Source of the DNA: DATBFX01 sp036558305
Lineage (GTDB): Bacteria; Chloroflexota; Chloroflexia; Thermomicrobiales; UBA6265
Assembly: GCA_036558305.1 (NCBI GenBank)
Contig: DATBFX010000323.1
Location: 1 to 38,769 of the forward strand
Reading direction: 5' to 3'
Length of the DNA stretch: 38,769 nucleotides
This document shows, in pieces, positions 1 through 7,851 of the stretch (positions are counted from its first letter, which is position 1; every line of letters starts with the position of its first letter). Position numbers and translations under genes: made by a program. The notes beneath the pieces are model-generated. The model saw only the letters and a list, made by a program, of their open reading frames with translations. It ran no database searches and was not told where the DNA came from.

Positions 1-3000
1 TGGTGGAGCTACGCCCTGGCCGGCGTGGCCGCGGGGCTCGCCATCGCCAGCAAACTGAGCGCCCTTCCGGTCATCTTCATCGTGGCGCTGCCGCTGGTCG
101 AGGCGATCCGGCAGCGGGGATGGTCGGCGGCGTGGAGCAAATCGGAGGCCCGGCGGTTGCCGCCGGTGCTCGGCGTCGGACTGGCGGTGATCTGCGCGAT
201 CTGGACCTTCCGCTTTTCCCAGCCGTACGCGTTCCTCGGTCCGAATCCGCTCAGTTTCACCATCGATCCCCGCTGGACACGGGACGTCCAATACTGGCGC
301 GACGTCCAGAAGGGCATCGCCGACATGCCGCCCTCGGCCCAGTGGGCGGCGCGGACGCCGATGGTCTTCCTGCTGAACAATCTGGTGCGGTGGGGACTCG
401 GTATCCCGCTCGGGATCGCCGCGCTGGTGGCGCTGGCTCTGGGCGGGTTGCGGTTGGTGACGTCGCGGCGGTGGCCGCCGACCTGGCAGGTGATCCTGAT
501 CGGCTGGCCCGCCTTCCACCTCGTCTACTACGGCATGGCGTTCATCAAGACGATGCGCTACGTGCTGCCGGCCTACCCCTTCCTCGTGCTGCTGGCGGCG
601 GGGTTGCTGGCGGCGATCTACCAGCGCGGGCTCAGATCGTCGCGGCCGGCGTGGTTGCGCTGGGAGTCGCTACCGGCGCTCTTCGTCGTGGGAGCGACCG
701 CGCTCTACGCGGTCGCTTTCACCGGCATCTACCACCGGCCGGTGACGCGGGTCGCCGCTTCGGTCTGGATCTACGACAACGTGCCGAAGGGCTCGACGCG
801 CACCTCGGTGATCTGGGACGACGGGTTGCCGATGCCGCTGGCCGGCTACCCGAGTCCGAGCGACTACCCCGAGGAATCGCTCGACCTCTACGCCGACGAC
901 AACCAGAAGAAACTCGACGACCTGATGGCATCGCTCGACAAAACCGACTACGTCATCGAATCGAGCACCCGCATCTACGGGTCGATCCCGCGCTTGCCCG
1001 AGCGCTACCCGATGACGACCGAGTACTACCGGATGCTCTTCTCCGGCGACCTCGGGTTTGAGCTGGTCAAGAGTTTCACCTCGCACCCGCAGATCTTCGG
1101 GATCGACCTCAACGACGACCACTCGGAAGAGGCGTTCACCGTCTACGACCATCCGCCGGTGCTGATCTTCAAGAAAACGCCCGCCTATTCGCACGACGCG
1201 GTCGAGGCGAGCTTGGCGGCGAAACTGACCGGCGACATCGCCAACGTCCGCCCGGTCCAGGTCGGGCACAACCTGCTGATGATGACGGACCAGGAACGGC
1301 AGGTGCAGCAGGCGGGCGGTACCTGGAGTGCGATCTTTCACCGGACCGGCATCAGCAACCGGCACCCGATCCGCGTCTGGTACCTCGCCCTGCAATTGAT
1401 GGCGCTGGCGGCGTTCCCGCTCTGCTGGCGCGTGCTGGGCGGGTTGCCGGACCGCGGCTACGCGGTCGCCAAGACGATCGGGTTGCTGATCGCCGGCTGG
1501 GTCGCCTGGCTTTTGGCGAGTCTGCACCTGATGGACTTCGGACGGGGCGCGGTGCTGGTCGGGATCGGCGTGGCGGCGGTACTCTCGATCGTCGCGGTCG
1601 CACCGCGGTGGCGGAGGTTTGTGCGCGATCTGCGCGGGCGGTGGCTGGAGATTCTGGTTGCCGAGGCGGTGTTTTTGGTCGCCTTTTTCGTCTTCGTCTG
1701 GTTCCGCTCGAAGAACCCCGATCTCTGGCATCCCTGGCGCGGCGGCGAAAAACCGATGGAGTTCGCCTACTTCAACGCCGTCATCCGCTCGACCCATTTC
1801 CCGCCCTACGATCCCTGGTTCGCCGGCGGCTACATCAACTACTACTACTTCGGCTATGCGCTCCTGGCCTCCGTCGTCCGGTTGACCGGGGTCATCCCGG
1901 AGGTCGCCTTCAACCTCGCGGTGCCGACCTGTTTCGCGCTGCTCGTCCTCAACAGTTGGTCGTTCGTGACCGGGATGGTTCGGCTCCTCGCCGGCGAGTT
2001 GCGGGTGCGCTCGCGCTGGGCGCCGCTCGTGCTCGGGCTGCTCGGTCCGCTCTTCGTCGCCGTCCTCGGCAACCTCGACATGGCCCGACGGATCGGCGAG
2101 GGCGACTACGGGTACCCGGCCAGCACCGCGAGCGGTCTGCTCCGGCTCGGTTGGTTCGGCGACGTCGTTCGCGGTACCTGGCGCGTCGTCACCGCCGCCC
2201 GCCCGCTGCCGTCCAACGCCTTCTGGGACCCGTCGCGGGTGATCCCCGACACGATCAACGAGTTTCCCTACTTCACGATGCTCTTCGCCGATTTCCACCC
2301 CCACCTGATCGCCCTGCCGTTCACGAGCGCGGCCCTGATCGTCGCCCTGGCGGTGCTCCTGGCACGGCGGTGGCCGGAAGACACGGGGTTGGCGCCGGTC
2401 GAGACGGATGCGATCACCTTCGGCTTCGCCCAGGACTGGCGGAAACTCTGGCGGTCGATCCCGTGGCACTCGGCGATCGACCGCGGGTTGCTGATCGGCC
2501 TGGTCGCGCTGGTGACCGGCGCGCTCTATCCGTTGAATACGTGGGATTTTCCGACGTACCTGGCGATCACGGCGGGGGCGTTTTTCTTGTTGGAGGTGCT
2601 TTCCACTGCCCTCACCCCCGGCCCCTCTCCCTTCCGAGGGAGAGGGGAGAGCGACGGCGAGCTTGCCGCCTCAGATCAGGAAACGAGCCCCGTGGGAGGC
2701 TCCCCTCTCCCTCGGAAGGGAGAGGGGCCGGGGGTGAGGGCGGTTTGGCACCTTTCTTTCGCCACCCTCCGCCGGGCCGCGCTCTGGACCGTGGCGACGG
2801 TCGTGCTCGGGCGGCTCCTGTTCTGGCCGTACTTCGTCCACTACGAGATTCCGAGCAGCGGGTTCGAACCGTGGACGGATCCGATGACGACGCCGGGCGA
2901 ATACCTGATCGTCAACGGCATCATGCTCTTCTTCGTCGTCAGTTTCCTCCTGGCGGAGTTGGCGGCGACGTTGCCGGGACGGTTCTCCTGGTACGTCGTG

Positions 3001-4044
3001 CGGCCGACCGGGTTCGCCTGGGGATATGGGAACGGTGGGGACGGACGGCGGCTGGATGCCTCGTTGCGGTTGGCGGAGCGACCGATGGCGATCCGGCCGG
3101 TGGTCTGGGCGGTCGTCGCCACCGGGGTCGTTTTCCTGCTCGCGATCTGGCGGGACAAACTCCTGCTGATCATCGGGTTCTTGCTGCTCCTGACCGCGGT
3201 CGTCGCCTGGCAGCGGCGGCGGGAACCGTTGCGGCTCTTCCTGCTCGGGATGGTGGCGACGGCGCTCGGGCTCAGCGCGCTGGTGGAGCGGTACACCCTG
3301 CGCGGCGACATCGGGCGGATGAACACCGTCTTCAAGTTCTACCTGCAAATCTGGTTGCTGCTGGCGCTGGTGGCGGCGGTCGGCGTCGTGATCCTGGTCG
3401 CGCGCTACCGGTCCCTGCTGACCCGATCGACGCGCGTGGTGTGGGCGGTCTTCGCCGTTGTCCTCATCCTCGCCGGGTTGTCGTATCCGGTCCAGGCGAC
3501 GCCGGCCCGGTTGGACGACCGCTTCCAACCGATGCCGCGCACCCTCGACGGGATGGCCTACATGACCGAGGCGGTCTACGACGACGGCGGTCCCGACGGC
3601 GGCAAACCGGCCACCTATCCGCTGATCGGCGATTACGACGCGATCCGCTGGTTGGAGGACAACGTCCAGGGTTCGCCGGTGATCCTGGAGGGGAACACGC
3701 CGCTCTACCGGTGGGGATCGCGGGTCAGCATCTACACCGGCCTGCCGACCGTGATCGGCTGGGACTGGCACCAGACGCAGCAGCGGGCCGGCTACGGCCA
3801 ACTGATCCAGCAGCGGTTGGCGGACGTCAAGACGATGCTCGGCGGCCGGGTCTCGTTCGACAGCATCAAACCGCTCCTCGACAAGTACCACGTCCGCTAC
3901 ATCTACATCGGCGATCTGGAACGCACCTACTACAGCAGCGCGGGCCTTAAGAAATTCCAAACGGCCGCTGCCGCCGGTGAGCTGACGGTGGTCTACGACG
4001 CCAACGACGTGACCATCTACCGGTACGACGGGGCGCCGGTCTGA
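1..4044 (+). CDS. GT39-like / DUF2298 (Chlor_Arch_YYY) giant membrane protein, 5'-truncated by window edge
   Basis: The frame is open from base 1, so the start lies upstream; 1347 residues are visible. The first ~430 visible residues look like the C-terminal membrane half plus soluble domain of an ArnT/PMT-type (GT39-like) glycosyltransferase. After several further hydrophobic helices comes a DUF2298 domain with the diagnostic YINYYYFGY motif (bases about 1831-1857) and the FADFHPHLIALPF motif (about 2287-2325). Many hydrophobic helices show a polytopic inner-membrane protein. Proteins of this fused type are typical of Chloroflexota and are presumed to move lipid-linked sugars; the exact substrate is unknown. 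About 44 codons (2609-2740) are a palindromic repeat read in frame, giving a Pro/Gly/Arg-rich stretch between membrane segments. A short copy of the gene's last codons lies at 4718-4789. Family call is firm; the reaction is inference. Confidence 0.85.
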   Translation, partial: WWSYALAGVAAGLAIASKLSALPVIFIVALPLVEAIRQRGWSAAWSKSEARRLPPVLGVGLAVICAIWTFRFSQPYAFLGPNPLSFTIDPRWTRDVQYWRDVQKGIADMPPSAQWAARTPMVFLLNNLVRWGLGIPLGIAALVALALGGLRLVTSRRWPPTWQVILIGWPAFHLVYYGMAFIKTMRYVLPAYPFLVLLAAGLLAAIYQRGLRSSRPAWLRWESLPALFVVGATALYAVAFTGIYHRPVTRVAASVWIYDNVPKGSTRTSVIWDDGLPMPLAGYPSPSDYPEESLDLYADDNQKKLDDLMASLDKTDYVIESSTRIYGSIPRLPERYPMTTEYYRMLFSGDLGFELVKSFTSHPQIFGIDLNDDHSEEAFTVYDHPPVLIFKKTPAYSHDAVEASLAAKLTGDIANVRPVQVGHNLLMMTDQERQVQQAGGTWSAIFHRTGISNRHPIRVWYLALQLMALAAFPLCWRVLGGLPDRGYAVAKTIGLLIAGWVAWLLASLHLMDFGRGAVLVGIGVAAVLSIVAVAPRWRRFVRDLRGRWLEILVAEAVFLVAFFVFVWFRSKNPDLWHPWRGGEKPMEFAYFNAVIRSTHFPPYDPWFAGGYINYYYFGYALLASVVRLTGVIPEVAFNLAVPTCFALLVLNSWSFVTGMVRLLAGELRVRSRWAPLVLGLLGPLFVAVLGNLDMARRIGEGDYGYPASTASGLLRLGWFGDVVRGTWRVVTAARPLPSNAFWDPSRVIPDTINEFPYFTMLFADFHPHLIALPFTSAALIVALAVLLARRWPEDTGLAPVETDAITFGFAQDWRKLWRSIPWHSAIDRGLLIGLVALVTGALYPLNTWDFPTYLAITAGAFFLLEVLSTALTPGPSPFRGRGESDGELAASDQETSPVGGSPLPRKGEGPGVRAVWHLSFATLRRAALWTVATVVLGRLLFWPYFVHYEIPSSGFEPWTDPMTTPGEYLIVNGIMLFFVVSFLLAELAATLPGRFSWYVVRPTGFAWGYGNGGDGRRLDASLRLAERPMAIRPVVWAVVATGVVFLLAIWRDKLLLIIGFLLLLTAVVAWQRRREPLRLFLLGMVATALGLSALVERYTLRGDIGRMNTVFKFYLQIWLLLALVAAVGVVILVARYRSLLTRSTRVVWAVFAVVLILAGLSYPVQATPARLDDRFQPMPRTLDGMAYMTEAVYDDGGPDGGKPATYPLIGDYDAIRWLEDNVQGSPVILEGNTPLYRWGSRVSIYTGLPTVIGWDWHQTQQRAGYGQLIQQRLADVKTMLGGRVSFDSIKPLLDKYHVRYIYIGDLERTYYSSAGLKKFQTAAAAGELTVVYDANDVTIYRYDGAPV
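2609..2740. repeat. Palindromic repeat inserted in frame in the DUF2298 gene
   Basis: A perfect 30-bp inverted repeat, 2609-2638 against 2711-2740, flanks a 72-bp centre. Each arm also starts its own hairpin (2622-2647 and 2702-2727) of the form CCCCTCTCCC/GGGAGAGGGG. The total length of 132 bp is 44 codons, so the reading frame is kept and no stop is introduced. The encoded peptide begins with LTPGPSPFRGRGE and ends with PRKGEGPGVR, a peptide often seen where this repeat falls in genes. Related arms recur at 28009-28037 and 33309-33337. Confidence 0.85.
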
Positions 4045-4110
4045 TCACGGGCAGAGAGGTGATCGCATGTGAGGCAGTACAGTGACGCGTGACGCGAAGG
4101 GGCTGAAGGG

Positions 4111-4267
4111 GTGAATCCTCAGAAGCTACGCCTCAAGGCCCTGAATAGTCCGCATGCGTTGCGGTTCGCCGAACTCGTCGCGTTGGCCGAGGCATTCGGA
4201 TTCGAACTCGATCGTATCGACGGAAGCCATCACATCTTCGTCCATCCGCCTGACGCTGGAGGGAGAA
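4111..4267 (+). pseudogene. hicA: Truncated HicA-type mRNA interferase toxin
   Basis: Starting at GTG 4111, with an AAGGGG tract about 8 bases upstream, the frame gives a clear HicA N-terminus: MNPQKLRLKALNSPHALRF, then ELVALAEAFGF and GSHHIFVHP, which holds the catalytic-type histidine of the double-stranded RNA-binding fold. Homology stops right after VHP (about 4248), where intact HicA proteins have another ~35-40 residues. The HicB ribosome site and start follow at once in another frame, and that frame reads IRLTLEGE just before the HicB start, resembling a HicA tail. The simplest reading is an internal deletion, not a multiple of three, that removed the toxin's C-terminal half. The frame stays open to 4551 but the rest matches nothing I recognise. 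Confidence 0.7.
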
Positions 4268-4498
4268 ATGGCGCCCGACGCCCGCTATCCGATCGTCATC
4301 TTCTGGAGCGACGAGGATCAAGCCTATATCGCCGATGTGCCGGACCTTTTTCCTTGTTCCGCACACGGTCGATCACCGGAGATGGCGCTCGCGGAGATCC
4401 AACGGGCACAGGCAGCCTGGTTGGCAGTGGCTCGCGAACGAGGATTCCCGATTCCGGAGCCGTCCACGCGGTTACCGCTCGTCGCTCGGAGCGCGTAG
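4268..4498 (+). CDS. hicB: HicB-type antitoxin
   Basis: ATG 4268 is preceded by a strong GGAGGGA site at about 4258-4264. The 76-residue product has the HicB pattern: an N-terminal strand (YPIVIFWSDEDQAYIADVPD), then CSAHG and a helix of the EMALAEIQRAQAAWL type, ending in PIPEP. HicB normally binds and blocks HicA and often represses the operon. This short form lacks a C-terminal DNA-binding domain. The toxin partner just upstream is broken, so the antitoxin appears to be an orphan, perhaps protecting against a HicA elsewhere or simply a relic. Confidence 0.75.
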   Translation: MAPDARYPIVIFWSDEDQAYIADVPDLFPCSAHGRSPEMALAEIQRAQAAWLAVARERGFPIPEPSTRLPLVARSA

Positions 4499-4717
4499 TG
4501 CGTTTCCTGCGACCGACGTCCGGCCCGGCAGCGGGTTCGCCATCCGGTTAGACCCGACAGTGTGGAGCGCGGTCATGACCGATTCCCATAAGTCAGACCA
4601 TACCCACCGTCGATTGATCGCTCGCGTCCGCCAAGTGAGTCAGCGCATCCAAAAGGCAGCCGCGGCAGCCAATCGACCGCGGCATCGGGCTCCCGCGATG
4701 GCGGCGACGCCGGGATC

Positions 4718-4789
4718 GCCGGCGAATTGACGGTCGTCTACGACGCGACCGGCGTGGCTTTTTGCCGGTACGACGGGGTGCCGGCTTGA
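4718..4789 (+). pseudogene. Vestigial 3' end of a DUF2298 (YYY) gene
   Basis: The frame reads AGELTVVYDATGVAFCRYDG followed by VPA and TGA at 4787-4789. The intact gene ending at 4044 closes with AGELTVVYDANDVTIYRYDG, then APV and stop. The match covers some 24 codons with mostly conservative changes and stops abruptly on the left. It is either the relic of a tandem paralogue or of a partial duplication; the hicAB fragment lies between the two copies. Confidence 0.7.
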
Positions 4790-4875
4790 GCATGATCCAC
4801 CGAGAATGCCCAATCCGCCGGCAGCGAGACCATTCGGCCGGAGACGAAGCCACGAGGAACTCGACAGAGGCGCAT

Positions 4876-4904
4876 TTGACGGCAACAGGCGGTCGGCGCA
4901 TCAT
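4876..4904 (+). promoter_or_regulatory. Candidate sigma70-type promoter for the ATPase-LuxR gene
   Basis: TTGACG (4876-4881) and CATCAT (4899-4904) are 17 bp apart, matching five and four of six consensus bases. The start codon at 4944 lies 39 bases after the -10 box, a normal leader. Only sequence matching supports it. Confidence 0.35.
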
Positions 4905-4943
4905 GGCGCATCGACATCCTTGGATCGGCGAAGGGGTGCGTGC

Positions 4944-7286
4944 ATGCTGCGTTCGCTAACAGCCCCTCGTTCGGACGTCGGCAGCGGCGTCTCCTCCTCT
5001 TCACTGCCGCCGCAACTGACTCGCCTGATCGGTCGTGAACACGAATTGGTCGCCCTTCGGCAGCAACTGCTGCGGCCGGAAATGCGGCTTTTGACGCTGG
5101 TTGGGCCGGGCGGAGTCGGCAAGACTCGTCTGGCGGTGCGCGCTGCCGAGGAGGCGACGGACGACTTCGACGCCGTATCGTTCATCGATTTCTCGCCAGT
5201 CACCGATCCCACCCTCGTCCTGCCGACCATCGCCCGGACGTTGGGAGTGCTCGAGGTCGGCCGGCGTCCGCTCCTCGAACGCCTCGGGGCGGCCCTGGGC
5301 AGTCGCCGTCTCCTGCTCGTCCTCGATAACCTGGAGCAGATTGCCGCTGCCGGCACCGACCTGAATCTCCTCCTCGGCGCAAGCGCCGAGGTCAAGATCC
5401 TCGCAACCAGCCGGGTTCCGTTACGCGTGAGCGGCGAACAGCAGTTTCCCGTATCGCCGCTGGACCCAACCGGAGCCAAGGCCCTGTTCGTCGTGCGCGC
5501 CACAGAGGTGCGTCCCCAATTCGCGCTGACGGATGCGAATGAAGCAACGATCGCGGCGGTCTGCCGGCAGCTCGACGGCTTGCCGCTGGCGATCGAGCTT
5601 GCCGCCGCCCGGGCGAAGATCCTCTCCCCCGAAGCGGTTCTGGCGCGTCTGGAACACCGGCTCACCCTCCTCACGGGCGGCCGCCGCGACGCGCCGGCCC
5701 GCCAGCGAACGCTGCGCGACGCCATCGCCTGGAGCGACGATCTGCTCGGCGAGGACGAGCAGCGGTTGTTCCGGCGCTTGGGGATCTTCGTCGGGGGTTT
5801 TGACCTCGGCGCCGCGGAGACCGTCGTCCCTGCGGACGGCCGGCAAGACGACGATCTCCTGGATGGCATCGCCTCACTCGTCGACAAGAGCCTCGTGCGG
5901 ACCGTCGAATCGGCAGACGGCGACCACGACGCGGCTCGGTTCGGGATGCTCGAGACCGTCCGCGCCTATGCGCACGAGCAACTCGCGGAGAACGGGGAAG
6001 TCGCGGAGATGCGCGATCGGCACGCCGCGTGGTGCCTGGCATTGGCCGAGCAAGCCGGCGCAACCCTCGCGGGACCGACGGCCGCATCCTGGGCACAACG
6101 CGTGGATGTCGACCTCCCGAATCTGCGGTCGGGGTTGTTGTGGCTCGTCGAGCAAAACCGGGGCGACGAGGCGCTGCGCCTCGCTTCCGCGCTCTGGCTC
6201 TACTGGATGCTTCGCGGGCGCTTGGGCGAAGGCAGGGCCTGGTTGGACCAGGCGTTGGCGATCCCGGCTGCCAACCCCGTGTTGCGCGCCCGCGCGCTCG
6301 GGGTCGCTGGGTTTCTGGCCTCCAATCAGGGGGACTACGCATTTGAAGCGCGGATCGAGGAAGGTCTCGCGATGGCCCGCGATGCCGGCGATGCGGCCGG
6401 CGAGGCGATCACACTCCTCGCCCTGGGAGACATGGCCTGCGACCAGAATGATCACGCGCGGGCCAATCGGTTCTTGCAAGCAGCCGTGGCGTTGTGCGAC
6501 CAACTCGGTGACCGGGCGCGCGCCACGATGGCCGTCTTCAACCTCGGGGCCATGGCACGACGCGCCGGGGACGAGGAACGCGCGCGCGCCATTCTTGGTG
6601 ATGCGGTGGCACGAGCGCGTGCCCAGGGTTTCGGTCTCGCCCTCGCCTTCGGGCTCAACCTCCTCAGCCGGATCGCGCGCCGGCGCGGCGATGCCGCCGG
6701 GGCGCTCGCGATGTACCAGGAGAGTCTCGACCTGGCGTGGCACCTGCAGCACCGCGTGAGCGTCGCCTACATCCTGCTTGACGGCGTCACGCTGGCGGCA
6801 GACGCGGGACAGGCGGAGCGCGCGGCCCGCCTGTGCGGGGCGGCGGAGGCGTTGCGCGAGGCGATCGGCATGCCCCGCGAACCAAGTCCCGCCCACGCCG
6901 CCGGAGCCGACTACCACCGCACGCTCGCCGCGCTCAGGTCGACGCTGGGCGAGGAGCGGTTCACCGGTGCCTGGGCAACCGGGCGCACCTTTCCCCTGGA
7001 GCAGGCCGTCGCGGAAGCGACCTGGGACAACCGGCGGACGGATGCCCCGATCCCGCGCCAGGCGCGGTCCCGAGCGACGCCGCGCGGCCTCACCCCACGG
7101 GAACACGAGGTGCTCAGTCTCCTCGTCGCTGGCCAGACCGACCGCCAGATCGCCGAGGCCCTGTTCATCAGCCCGCGCACGGCCCAGGTCCACGTCGCCA
7201 GCATCCTCGGCAAGCTCGACGTCAGCACCCGGGCTGCCGCCGCGGCTCTGGCAATCCGCGAGGGACTCCTCGCCGACGCCTCCTGA
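4944..7286 (+). CDS. ATPase-TPR-LuxR family transcriptional regulator
   Basis: Starting at ATG 4944, with GAAGGGG about 7 bases upstream, the product is 780 residues. Upstream in-frame codons exist, but the resulting extension looks non-coding. Order: short linker, IGREHEL motif, P-loop GPGGVGKT at residues 54-61, Walker B LLLVLDNLEQI, the SGLPLAIELAAARAK-like motif typical of AfsR/STAND ATPases (here DGLPLAIELAAARAK), then TPR-like helices, and a C-terminal LuxR helix-turn-helix (LTPREHEVLSLLVAGQTDRQ onward). Such proteins are thought to act as nucleotide-dependent switches whose TPR region senses a ligand or partner. It faces the secreted cupredoxin gene downstream, but a 565-bp gap separates them. 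A paralogue lies at 13862-16276. The signal is unknown. Confidence 0.88.
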   Translation: MLRSLTAPRSDVGSGVSSSSLPPQLTRLIGREHELVALRQQLLRPEMRLLTLVGPGGVGKTRLAVRAAEEATDDFDAVSFIDFSPVTDPTLVLPTIARTLGVLEVGRRPLLERLGAALGSRRLLLVLDNLEQIAAAGTDLNLLLGASAEVKILATSRVPLRVSGEQQFPVSPLDPTGAKALFVVRATEVRPQFALTDANEATIAAVCRQLDGLPLAIELAAARAKILSPEAVLARLEHRLTLLTGGRRDAPARQRTLRDAIAWSDDLLGEDEQRLFRRLGIFVGGFDLGAAETVVPADGRQDDDLLDGIASLVDKSLVRTVESADGDHDAARFGMLETVRAYAHEQLAENGEVAEMRDRHAAWCLALAEQAGATLAGPTAASWAQRVDVDLPNLRSGLLWLVEQNRGDEALRLASALWLYWMLRGRLGEGRAWLDQALAIPAANPVLRARALGVAGFLASNQGDYAFEARIEEGLAMARDAGDAAGEAITLLALGDMACDQNDHARANRFLQAAVALCDQLGDRARATMAVFNLGAMARRAGDEERARAILGDAVARARAQGFGLALAFGLNLLSRIARRRGDAAGALAMYQESLDLAWHLQHRVSVAYILLDGVTLAADAGQAERAARLCGAAEALREAIGMPREPSPAHAAGADYHRTLAALRSTLGEERFTGAWATGRTFPLEQAVAEATWDNRRTDAPIPRQARSRATPRGLTPREHEVLSLLVAGQTDRQIAEALFISPRTAQVHVASILGKLDVSTRAAAAALAIREGLLADAS

Positions 7287-7413
7287 ATCGCCCACGGGGC
7301 CGCTTCGACCTCTTGCCGGAACTCACACGCGTCGATTGTGTCGCTTGGCTCGCCGTGGGTAACCACTTTGGGAAAGAGGAAAGCGGATCGACGTGGAGGA
7401 GTGGCGCCGTTGA

Positions 7414-7656
7414 TTCCCCGATCTTGACGCCGAGGTCGCCAGATGGCGACCGGGTTGTATCGAGTTCGTTCTCCGCGGCACGCATCGGGGCTGGTTCTTC
7501 GGGCTGGCCCCGACCCGGCGTGCCGGTGAACGGTTTGTCGAAAGCCGAGTACTTGTCGATCTGTTCGACCTCACCCGACAGTTGCCCGGACCGGAACGGC
7601 GTCGTCATCAGGAGACGCCGTCGGCACGCCGTCTGGACCGGGCACGGATTACTTAA
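7414..7656 (+). pseudogene. SnoaL-like (ester cyclase / NTF2-fold) remnant
   Basis: Between an in-frame TGA (7411-7413) and TAA (7654-7656) the frame reads FPDLDAEVARW, then FVLRGTHRGWFFGLAPT and RVLVDLFDL. These are the landmarks of SnoaL-like polyketide cyclases (FPD, RGTHxGxFxGxxPTGR and the DxF strand), but there is no start codon, the N-terminal half is missing, and the C-terminal DGRI segment is scrambled. It is best seen as a decayed fragment. The neighbouring secreted protein has its own NTF2-like domain, but the two do not look like copies of each other. The call rests on motif memory only. Confidence 0.4.
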
Positions 7657-7786
7657 GTACGCGACGCTTGCCCTCGGCCCGAAATACGCGATGAAGGTAC
7701 GCCATTCTGACGGTGCCCTTCTCCCGGATATCCCCCATGATCGCCACAAGCCCGCTTGGAGGCCGGACCAAATGACACGGAAGGGC

Positions 7787-7815
7787 GTGTCTCGTCACCG
7801 GCCAAGGCGAGACAC
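7787..7815. promoter_or_regulatory. Inverted repeat upstream of the cupredoxin gene
   Basis: GTGTCTCG (7787-7794) and CGAGACAC (7808-7815) form a perfect 8-bp inverted repeat with a 13-base centre, 36 bases before ATG 7852. It could be an operator or a leader hairpin; nothing in the sequence decides between them. Confidence 0.3.
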
Positions 7816-7851
7816 ACTCGCGGGATGGACGTTCGTCAGGGGGAACACGTC

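Larger units (their letters stand above)
4499..4943. other. Gap with decayed sequence
   Basis: No convincing intact gene. A 51-codon frame at 4575-4730 has no recognisable homology or clear ribosome site. The stretch holds the vestigial DUF2298 end (4718-4789) and, near its right edge, the likely promoter of the ATPase-LuxR regulator. Confidence 0.5.
7287..7851. other. Intergenic gap with a SnoaL-like remnant
   Basis: This 565-bp gap has no intact gene. It contains the open frame 7414-7656 with SnoaL-like residues and an 8-bp inverted repeat just before the next gene. Nothing else could be recognised. Confidence 0.5.

Noticed and set aside
3..1061. Long alternative frames over the DUF2298 gene on both strands
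   Set aside because: Arg/Gly/Pro-rich low-complexity products typical of shadow frames in high-GC DNA; the true frame has clear membrane helices and family motifs.
4575..4730. 51-codon frame MTDSHKSDHTHRR
   Set aside because: No ribosome site, no homology, and it overlaps the DUF2298 relic in another frame.
4806..4943. Upstream extension of the ATPase-LuxR gene
   Set aside because: ATG 4944 has a good ribosome site and the extension covers the likely promoter.
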